A stretch of DNA of 55,662 nt from Oscillospiraceae bacterium (GTDB lineage: Bacteria > Bacillota > Clostridia > Oscillospirales > Ruminococcaceae). Below the pieces are notes generated by a model. It was not told where the DNA came from. It saw only the letters and a list, made by a program, of their open reading frames with translations, and did no database searches. This document shows positions 7,891 through 14,106 of the stretch, in pieces. A program made the translations under genes and the position numbers. The stretch is taken from positions 1 to 55,662 of the forward strand of contig JAETSI010000017.1 in assembly GCA_021769725.1 (NCBI GenBank). Direction: 5' to 3'. The stretch's first letter is position 1. The number at the start of each line of letters is the position of its first letter.

Positions 7891-8703
7891 TTAAATTGTG
7901 ACCGGAAGTGTACTGTACTGACCAAGAATATATCTTCTGAGTACGAGTATATCTGCCTCATTGATCTTGCCGTCGTTGAAAGCGTCTGCTGCTTTGAGCT
8001 GAGCGTTGTTGAATTCAACAGAACCGTCTAAATAACGAGCGATCATCACGAGATCAAAAGCGTCTATTATGCTGTCGCCGTTTACATCGCCTGCGCAGAC
8101 AGGAACTATACCGTTATCTGAATACAGATCGTTTACAGTCTCAGGCATTCTCTGATCTTCAAGCGTATCTGTCTTTTCCCACATACCTACAAATATAACT
8201 GCCCAGTACCATGTTTCTCTGCCGTCACTGTCCATGCCGTATGTAAGGCTAAGACCTACGTGTGTGAATTCCGGCTTAGTAATATTTGCCCAGTGAGCGG
8301 GAGATCTTTTCCATGCGTCAAATATAATGTCGGCATCCTTGCTTCCTCTTGCCAGTATCTCGCCTGCTTTTTTATAATCAACTTTTTCAACATCAATAAC
8401 AGAATCAAAAAATGTTCCGTCCGGACGATAATGATCGTACTTAGTAAGCTGTTCTTCTGCACGAATCTGAGAAATCTCATTAAGGCAAGGAACGATATAA
8501 AGAGGATCAAGACCCAGTTCTTCTCTTGCGCTGTTGAACTTTACTGCCATGTCTTCAATAAGATCGGAATATTCACTTGTTTTATCCTCTGCTGCAAAAG
8601 CTTCAGCAGGAGTTGCTGCCTTATTAACGAGAATCATCATGCTGCTTAAAATCATCATCATAGCGAACGTTGCAGCGATCATTTTTCTTAATGTTTTTTT
8701 CAT
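7891..8703 (-). CDS. Secreted CAP (SCP/PR1-like) domain protein with type I dockerin
   Basis: 270 residues. Signal peptide about 1-37. CAP domain about 48-190, with FNSAREELGLDPLYI, AGEILARG and the signature WKRSPAHWANITKPEFTHVG. C-terminal type I dockerin of two calcium loops: GDVNGDSIIDAFDLVMIARY and AADAFNDGKINEADILVLRR. A dockerin normally plugs a protein into a cohesin on a cellulosome scaffoldin; no scaffoldin is in this window. CAP domains have varied roles (binding, protease-like), so the activity is not predictable. Own promoter at 8762-8790, ribosome site AGGGGC. Confidence 0.88.
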   Translation of the reverse strand: MKKTLRKMIAATFAMMMILSSMMILVNKAATPAEAFAAEDKTSEYSDLIEDMAVKFNSAREELGLDPLYIVPCLNEISQIRAEEQLTKYDHYRPDGTFFDSVIDVEKVDYKKAGEILARGSKDADIIFDAWKRSPAHWANITKPEFTHVGLSLTYGMDSDGRETWYWAVIFVGMWEKTDTLEDQRMPETVNDLYSDNGIVPVCAGDVNGDSIIDAFDLVMIARYLDGSVEFNNAQLKAADAFNDGKINEADILVLRRYILGQYSTLPVTI

Positions 8704-8761
8704 ATCTAAAGCCCCTATCTAATCAGTAATTGTATTACTGTTTGTATTTCTTTCTGATTAC

Positions 8762-8790
8762 ATATTACCAGAAATGAGGGGGTTAGACAA
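8762..8790 (-). promoter_or_regulatory. Promoter for the dockerin/CAP gene
   Basis: On the minus strand TTGTCT (8790-8785), 17 bases, TAATAT (8767-8762). The start codon is about 60 bases downstream. Confidence 0.55.
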
Positions 8791-8983
8791 TAAAAAACAG
8801 TACTTTTTCAGCATTATGCACAATATCATTTGACGATTTAAACAAAAATAAATATACCTAATGTATAATAATATTTGCCGGTTTCTGCAAGTTAAAAACC
8901 GTTCAATATTTCTTCACAAATGAGATTTTATATATATATCTAAATCATATATAAATTATAACTTTAACTTAACGTAACAAAAC
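8791..8983. other. AT-rich intergenic stretch without a gene
   Basis: Very AT-rich with runs of ATATATA near 8928-8955. I see no coding region, repeat-family copy or convincing promoter here. Confidence 0.6.
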
Positions 8984-9018
8984 AAAAAATCCCACCACAT
9001 CATATCAGATGCAGCGGG
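8984..9018 (-). terminator. Terminator for the lipoprotein gene at 9031
   Basis: Minus-strand stem CCCGCTGCATC (9018-9008) with GATGTGGTGGG (9001-8991), using three G-T pairs and a 6-base loop, followed by a run of T (8990-8984). Confidence 0.65.
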
Positions 9019-9030
9019 AATCTTTCAGAA

Positions 9031-9702
9031 TTATTCAGTTGTTTCTGTAACTGTTTCAGATGATGGCTCAGTAACATTTTCAGCAGCTGCCGCCTCGGCA
9101 TCAGGTACGGAAGTTTCCTCCTCTGATGATACCGTTGTCACCTCGGCTGACGGAGCGTCAGTTTCTTCGGCAGCTGAGGAATCAATGACCGTAAATCCGC
9201 TGAAAGTCATTTTCAGCTTATTATTTTCCATTTCAAATCCGCAGAGTTTTCCGTTCTTATCAACCATGATAACATACTCTCCGCCGTCAAGTTTTCCGCT
9301 GACCTCAAGTGAGCCGTCCTTCTCCTCGCCTTTAAGTTCCTCCGATTTAGCATTGCTGTCAACAGCTTTGATAAGGTTAAGCATCATTGCTCTGACCGGA
9401 ACAGCCGACTGCGGAACCGAAAAGCTAAGTCCCTTATATGAAGCTTCCGTATTTCCCTCACTGAATTCCAGCTTAACTCCACTGAGCGTATTTGGAGAGG
9501 AGAACTCCACTTCCCATGCTCCTGTACCGAAACGCTTTACGACGCCCTCCGCCTGCAAACGGTCAAGCGTTATGCTGACATCTGCCTGAAAAGCGCAGTC
9601 AAGTCCGTTTTTTCGTGACGTGGTGGATTTCAGCGGCACAGAGCAGCTTACAAGGCAGAGCGCCATGAGGATTGTCAATGTGAATGTAACAAGTTTTTTC
9701 AT
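9031..9702 (-). CDS. Lipoprotein of unknown function, possibly LolA-like fold
   Basis: 223 residues. Classic lipobox LVSC with Cys20. Residues 30-165 are a beta-rich domain (FQADVSITLDRLQAEG, WEVEFSSPNTLSGVKLEF, VIMVDKNGKLCGFEM) whose pattern resembles LolA/LppX-type lipid-binding lipoproteins; I offer that only as a possible fold. The last 50 residues are a Glu/Thr/Ser-rich tail. An upstream in-frame start at 9741 would run through the repeat element; the ATG at 9702 has GGAGAAGG 5 bases upstream and begins the signal peptide, so I use it. Separated from the NAD(P)HX gene by repeat copy B. Confidence 0.75.
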   Translation of the reverse strand: MKKLVTFTLTILMALCLVSCSVPLKSTTSRKNGLDCAFQADVSITLDRLQAEGVVKRFGTGAWEVEFSSPNTLSGVKLEFSEGNTEASYKGLSFSVPQSAVPVRAMMLNLIKAVDSNAKSEELKGEEKDGSLEVSGKLDGGEYVIMVDKNGKLCGFEMENNKLKMTFSGFTVIDSSAAEETDAPSAEVTTVSSEEETSVPDAEAAAAENVTEPSSETVTETTE

Positions 9703-9719
9703 AATACCTTCTCCGTTCT

Positions 9720-9910
9720 TTTGTGGGTACTCCGTCCCCACACCCCTGCCAAAGGGGAAATCCGCCTAACTGGCGCCCGTCCCCTCTGTCACTGCGTGAC
9801 ATCTCCCCACACTGTGGGGAGTCACCCTTTGGAAATCCATTATTAATCAGGGTGAATATCTTTAGGGGTAAATCTCCTTTAACATTGGTTTAAGAAACAG
9901 AGCCTCTTCG
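9720..9910 (+). repeat. Intergenic hairpin element, copy B (with nested module, P3 lost)
   Basis: P1 at 9723-9741 (GTGGGTACTCCGTCCCCAC), then CACCCCTGCCAAAGGGGAAA. A foreign palindromic module at about 9765-9828 sits inside P2 before the closing CCCTTTGGAAATCC. The apical hairpin P3 is missing: the sequence goes directly from ATTATTAATC to AGGGTGAATATC. The right part keeps AAATCTCCTTTAACA and AACAGAG. Confidence 0.75.
9765..9828 (+). repeat. Second palindromic module nested in copy B
   Basis: Contains TGTCACTGCGTGACA and CTCCCCACACTGTGGGGAG, preceded by GGCGCCCGTCCCCTC. Related modules occur at about 28700-28748 and, inverted, at about 52788-52850. Confidence 0.7.
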
Positions 9911-9961
9911 TGTTGACATTATTTTTAAACTTATACATCCTTTATATTAGCAGGTTTTCCG

Positions 9962-11665
9962 TTATTTTGCCGACTTCTTTTCTTTAAGGATACGGAACGA
10001 ATCAGACAGGCAATCAACGATGTCTCTTGGCAGCATGGATTCCATTCCAAGCTTTTCAGCAGCCGCATCTCCGGCAAGACCGTGAATATAAACTCCGGCA
10101 CAGGCACTGTCATAGACGGAGCCTCCCTGAGCTGCAAGAGATCCGATTATTCCTGCCAGTACATCACCGCTGCCCCCTACGCTCATGCCCGGATTTCCCG
10201 TATGATTTGCAGCAGTAACCCTGCTGTTTGCAATAAGCGTGCCTGCACCTTTAAGTACAACGGTAATACCATACTTCTCAGCGTACTTCTCGGCAACAAC
10301 AATACGGTTATTGGATATCATGGCGTTGTCACAGTTAAGCAGCCTTGCCATTTCTCCCACGTGCGGAGTAATAACTATGTCCGATTTCTTTCCCAGTAAA
10401 ATATCTATGTCCGATGCTATGCAATTTATTCCATCTGCGTCAATAATTATCGGACATTTTGCATTATTCACCACAAATCTGGTGATTTCAATGGTATCGG
10501 GAGTAACTCCCATACCGCATCCGATAACTATTGCATTGGCGCTGTTAATGGCATTAAGCAGTGCGTTTTTGTTTATATCATAAAGCATGAAACCATTATC
10601 GTCGCATTCAAGTTCAACATATGTAGCCTCCGGTACAAGCGTTGACACAGTGTCGATACACTTTTCCACAGAAGCGATCTTTACATGACCCACGCCCGTC
10701 CTGAGTGCACCCATAGCAGCAAAGGAGGCTGCCCCCCTCATAGATGAGCTTCCTGCGATCACCAGCAGAGTACCAAAAGTTCCTTTATATGAATCTCTTT
10801 CACGGCGTGGAGGGAAACTTGCCAGATGATTTCTCTCGATCCTGTAATACGCTCTCTCACCGTCAAGAACATCTATTGCTCTTCTCGGTATCCCTATATC
10901 GGCAACCGTGATCTTTCCGCAGTATTTTCTGAGCGGATACTGCGTCATACCTGATTTCAGGTACCCGAAAGTAACTGTTTCGTCAGCTTCAAACGCTCCG
11001 AAAGCCACTGTTCCTGTAACGCCGTTTCCGCCGCTGGGAACATCCACAGCTATTCTATAAGCGCTTGAACCTATAGCAAAGATACCGGCTGCATTTTTAT
11101 CCAGATTATCCCGGAATCCCGTGCCGTAAACTCCGTCTACAATAACCGATGCGTCAAGCACAGCGCTTTTTACAAGACTCATTCTGTGTTTTTCCTGCAT
11201 AAGGATTTTTTCCAGAGGATTCAGTTCCTTTTTTGATGCCGCCTTTTCAAGTTCGCTGGTTTTCGGAATTGTCATATAGTCCAGTTCAGCTGCTTCTATA
11301 GCAGCCTCTACGCTTTCGCTGCGATATCCGTCAATAAACTCGATATGTTCCTTCGGCAGACGCAGAAACATTTCTTTTGCAAGATCTGTGGATGGAGTTC
11401 CGCTGACATTTATTATTGTAATACGATATCCTCTGTAAACAAGAATATTTGCGGCTGCAAAACAGTCACCGCCATTGTTGCCCTTTCCCGCAAGAAATAC
11501 GATCGACTTTTCCTCCGGCGGAGCGCCGCTGCTGCTTCGGCAGTATTTGTCAATTATTTCTGCAAGCGCCTTTCCGGCATTTTCCATCAGTTTTTTTCTT
11601 GAAACGTCCATTTTTTCGGAACGCTCCTCGATCATCCGCATCTGCTTTGGCGTAACGATTTTCAT
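9962..11665 (-). CDS. nnr: Bifunctional NAD(P)H-hydrate epimerase / ADP-dependent NAD(P)HX dehydratase
   Basis: 567 residues, a YjeF_N-YjeF_C (NnrE-NnrD) fusion that repairs hydrated NADH and NADPH in the cytoplasm. The N-terminal epimerase domain (about 1-240) has VFLAGKGNNGGDCFAAANI (Cys replaces the usual Gly) and a moderately long insert around 115-165 rich in Lys and Glu. The C-terminal ribokinase-like dehydratase (about 270-560) has GTLLVIAGSSSMRGAASFAA, VITPHVGEMARLL and NPGMSVGGSGDVLAGIIGSL, the last being the nucleotide site. AAGGAGT ribosome site close upstream. It stands alone between repeat copies B and C. Confidence 0.95.
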   Translation of the reverse strand: MKIVTPKQMRMIEERSEKMDVSRKKLMENAGKALAEIIDKYCRSSSGAPPEEKSIVFLAGKGNNGGDCFAAANILVYRGYRITIINVSGTPSTDLAKEMFLRLPKEHIEFIDGYRSESVEAAIEAAELDYMTIPKTSELEKAASKKELNPLEKILMQEKHRMSLVKSAVLDASVIVDGVYGTGFRDNLDKNAAGIFAIGSSAYRIAVDVPSGGNGVTGTVAFGAFEADETVTFGYLKSGMTQYPLRKYCGKITVADIGIPRRAIDVLDGERAYYRIERNHLASFPPRRERDSYKGTFGTLLVIAGSSSMRGAASFAAMGALRTGVGHVKIASVEKCIDTVSTLVPEATYVELECDDNGFMLYDINKNALLNAINSANAIVIGCGMGVTPDTIEITRFVVNNAKCPIIIDADGINCIASDIDILLGKKSDIVITPHVGEMARLLNCDNAMISNNRIVVAEKYAEKYGITVVLKGAGTLIANSRVTAANHTGNPGMSVGGSGDVLAGIIGSLAAQGGSVYDSACAGVYIHGLAGDAAAEKLGMESMLPRDIVDCLSDSFRILKEKKSAK

Positions 11666-11696
11666 TTAACCAACTCCTTATATATCCAATGCGCCA

Positions 11697-11867
11697 CTTA
11701 AGTGACTCTGTTTTCAACCCCTTGTCAAAAGGAAATTTTCTCTATGGGCATTCACCCTAATTATTCTAATTACCCCTATATGGGGTAATTAGAATAATCA
11801 ATAATGGGTTTCCAAAGAGGGGGATTCCCCCTTTGGCAGGGGTGTGTGGACAGAGTCCCCACTTAAG
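11697..11867 (-). repeat. Intergenic hairpin element, copy C
   Basis: Minus orientation. Ends CTTAAGTGACTCTG (11697-11710) and CAGAGTCCCCACTTAAG (11851-11867) are inverted copies apart from two extra bases. P3 at 11760-11798 has perfect 17-base arms (ATTATTCTAATTACCCC and complement) with loop TATAT. P2 is at about 11811-11835 and P1 at 11844-11862. The right-arm segment GAAAATTTCC is conserved. Confidence 0.88.
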
Positions 11868-11876
11868 CTGCCGCCA

Positions 11877-12404
11877 TTACTGATTCAAAGAATTCCTTAT
11901 TTTCGTCGGGAGGAATTTCTTTATATTTCCCAGCATTCTTTCGTCCGGGACAAAAACAAGCCTTGTTTTGCCATAATCGCTGTGATCGAAATCAGCGTAA
12001 TATTCATCCGAAGCGATATTATTTGTAGCAAACACCACCGTCATATCCTCAGATTCTTCCATATCGTCACTATATTTTCCGAAAGCAGAAAAAGTTCTGA
12101 CCTCAACGCTGAGCAGAGCTTTTCTCTTCTTTCTGGCAATTATCTTGTCTATGTCAAGTTCGCCGTTGGTAAAGGTATACTCATACTCCACCGATCTTCC
12201 CTGAATAAGAAGATAGGTAACATATCCGCCTCCTGCCGCAAGAATAAACGCCATTATCGCAATTGGCAGGCGTGCGAGCTGCAATATTCCCAGAAGAACA
12301 AGGCAGATGGAAAAAAGAATTCCCGAAATAAGAGTTCCGATCCTACTCAGCTTTTCAGATCTGGTTTCGCAGCGTGACACGAGCTGTTCAGCAAAATTAT
12401 CCAT
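11877..12404 (-). CDS. Small membrane protein, DUF6106-like
   Basis: 175 residues. Two membrane segments at about 22-40 and 47-66, then a cytoplasmic-looking domain with EYEYTFTNGELDIDKIIARKKRK, a pattern I associate with the DUF6106 family of clostridial proteins. Function unknown. AAGGAGATATATC precedes the ATG. It has its own promoter, divergent from the pheST T-box promoter. Repeat copy C begins 9 bases after its stop. Confidence 0.75.
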   Translation of the reverse strand: MDNFAEQLVSRCETRSEKLSRIGTLISGILFSICLVLLGILQLARLPIAIMAFILAAGGGYVTYLLIQGRSVEYEYTFTNGELDIDKIIARKKRKALLSVEVRTFSAFGKYSDDMEESEDMTVVFATNNIASDEYYADFDHSDYGKTRLVFVPDERMLGNIKKFLPTKIRNSLNQ

Positions 12405-12468
12405 GATATATCTCCTTACAATTCAGCAAAATTATAAAAGTTTACAGTATAAATGACCGTCTAATATT

Positions 12469-12497
12469 ATAATATCACAAATTTGTCAGAATTTCAA
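12469..12497 (-). promoter_or_regulatory. Promoter for the DUF6106-like gene
   Basis: Minus strand TTGAAA (12497-12492), 17 bases, TATTAT (12474-12469) with extended -10 TGA. It is back to back with the pheST promoter; the two -35 boxes are 9 bases apart. Confidence 0.65.
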
Positions 12498-12506
12498 GAT
12501 AAATAC

Positions 12507-12535
12507 TTGATTTTTTTTTATTTTCAGTATATAAT
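12507..12535 (+). promoter_or_regulatory. Promoter of the pheST T-box leader
   Basis: TTGATT (12507-12512), 17-base spacer, TATAAT (12530-12535). Transcription would start near 12542, at the 5' end of the T-box. Confidence 0.7.
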
Positions 12536-12541
12536 TATAGT

Positions 12542-12790
12542 GAACCCTATGACGGAGAGAGTAAGTCCGTAATGAAGTCTACAGAGAGGAGCCGACAGGT
12601 GGAAAGCTCCGGCGAAAAACAGACCGAAGTTCACTCCCGAGGGGCAGCCTTGAAACTCCTGCATTGCTGCGGTATGCTGTAGGGGCTGACGTATGCCTGC
12701 GTTAAGGGCAAGAGAGTGTCGGCTCTCCTGACAATGGGTGGTAATAAGCAAGGTGATGATCTTGTCCTGTTGGACAGGATCTTTTTATTT
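12542..12790 (+). promoter_or_regulatory. T-box leader, phenylalanine-specific
   Basis: About 250-base untranslated leader in front of pheS. Stem I features are visible: AGAGAG motif (12555-12560), a second purine block near 12590, and the specifier loop GACCGAAGTTCACTCC with TTC at 12630-12632, a Phe codon followed by the usual A. The T-box bulge TGGGTGGTAATAAGCAAGG lies at 12735-12753. The terminator is GATCTTGTCC (12758-12767) / GGACAGGATC (12772-12781) followed by TTTTT. Uncharged tRNA-Phe pairing with the TTC and TGG would favour the antiterminator and switch on pheST. Confidence 0.92.
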
Positions 12791-12859
12791 TCCGATACAT
12801 AAGGCATTTGCACACGTTCTTTGTGCGTTCTGCCAAATAAAATTCAGGAGTTGATTATT

Positions 12860-13888
12860 GTGAAAGAACAGCTTGAAAAAATTGAAGCGCAGGCTAAGCA
12901 GGAACTTGAATCCTGCACGGAGATCAAAGCCCTGGACGATCTGAGAATAAGATTTCTTGGAAAAAAAGGCGAGCTTACTGCGATTCTCAAACAAATGGGA
13001 AAGCTTTCCGCTGAAGAACGTCCGGTCATCGGTCAGCTTGCCAATCAGGTGAGGGCAGATATCGAAGAGGCTCTCAAAAACAAACTCGAAGCTCTTAAAG
13101 CTGAAGAACAGGAAGCAAAGATCAAAGAAGAATCAATTGATATTACTCTTCCCGGAAAACACGCTCCTTTCGGCAAGCTCCATCCGCTTACCAAGGTGGA
13201 AAACGAAATACGTGAGATCTTCATGGGAATGGGATTTGACATTGCCGACGGCCCTGAGATCGACGACGATTACCACGTTTTCGAGGCGCTTAATCTTCCT
13301 CCCGACCATCCTGCACGCGATACCCAGGATACTTTCTACATCGAGGGCACAGATGAAACTATTCTCCTCCGCACCCAGACGTCTTCCGTACAGGTTCACG
13401 TAATGGAAAACCAGACCCCTCCTATCCGCATTATCTCACCGGGACGTGTTTTCCGTTCCGACGCCGTTGACGCAACACACTCTCCCCTGTTCCACCAGAT
13501 CGAGGGACTTGTTATCGACAAGGGCATCACTATGTCCGATCTTAAGGGCACACTTGATATGCTCATGAAAAAGCTCTACGGCAATGACTGCAAACTGCGT
13601 TTCCGTCCTCACCATTTTCCGTTCACAGAACCAAGCTGCGAAGTGGATATAAGCTGCTTCAACTGCGGCGGCAAAGGCTGCTCCATGTGCAAGGACGAGG
13701 GATATATCGAGCTTCTGGGCGCTGGAATGGTTCACCCCAAGGTGCTTGAAAACTGCGGAATAGACAGCAATATTTACTCCGGTTTCGCATTCGGTCTCGG
13801 TCTTGAACGTATGGTTATGGGACGTTACGACATAAACGATCTCCGTCTGCTTTATGAGAATGACGTCCGTTTTCTTGAACAATTCTAA
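12860..13888 (+). CDS. pheS: Phenylalanyl-tRNA synthetase alpha subunit
   Basis: 342 residues, usual size. Forms the alpha2-beta2 enzyme with PheT and charges tRNA-Phe. N-terminal coiled coil (about 1-90), then the class II catalytic core with motif 2 RVFRSDAVDATHSPLFHQIE and motif 3 GFAFGLGLERMVMGRY near the C-terminus. The FTEPSCEVDI segment contributes to Phe binding. GTG start at 12860 is chosen because CAGGAG lies 10 bases upstream; reading from the ATG at 12821 would add 13 untypical residues without a ribosome site. Regulated by the Phe T-box. PheT is 218 bases downstream, an unusually wide gap filled by repeat copy D. Confidence 0.97.
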   Translation: MKEQLEKIEAQAKQELESCTEIKALDDLRIRFLGKKGELTAILKQMGKLSAEERPVIGQLANQVRADIEEALKNKLEALKAEEQEAKIKEESIDITLPGKHAPFGKLHPLTKVENEIREIFMGMGFDIADGPEIDDDYHVFEALNLPPDHPARDTQDTFYIEGTDETILLRTQTSSVQVHVMENQTPPIRIISPGRVFRSDAVDATHSPLFHQIEGLVIDKGITMSDLKGTLDMLMKKLYGNDCKLRFRPHHFPFTEPSCEVDISCFNCGGKGCSMCKDEGYIELLGAGMVHPKVLENCGIDSNIYSGFAFGLGLERMVMGRYDINDLRLLYENDVRFLEQF

Positions 13889-13898
13889 GAACAGTCAG

Positions 13899-14068
13899 CT
13901 TATGTGGGGACGCCGTCCCCACACCCCTGCCAAAGGGGGAATCCCCCTTTGGAATCCCAATATTAATTACTTCCATTACCCATAAATGGGTAATGGAAAT
14001 AATTAGAGTGAATATCCACAGAGAAAATTTCCTTTTTGGCAGAAATACAGAAAACAGCACCACATAAG
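13899..14068 (+). repeat. Intergenic hairpin element, copy D, inside the pheST operon
   Basis: Ends CTTATGTGG (13899-13907) and CCACATAAG (14060-14068). P1 at 13904-13922. P2 CCAAAGGGGG / CCCCCTTTGG with loop AAT at about 13930-13953. P3 at 13965-14004 (19-base arms, one mismatch, loop AA). The right arm AAATTTCCTTTTTGGCAG is complementary to the left CTGCCAAAGGGG region. Confidence 0.88.
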
Positions 14069-14106
14069 TTGCCTTTATTAAATTATACATGAAAGGATTG
14101 AATTAA

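Noticed and set aside
13965..14004. P3 hairpin of copy D as a terminator between pheS and pheT
   Set aside because: The stem is AT-rich, has a 2-base loop and no following T-run; pheT would be cut off from the T-box.
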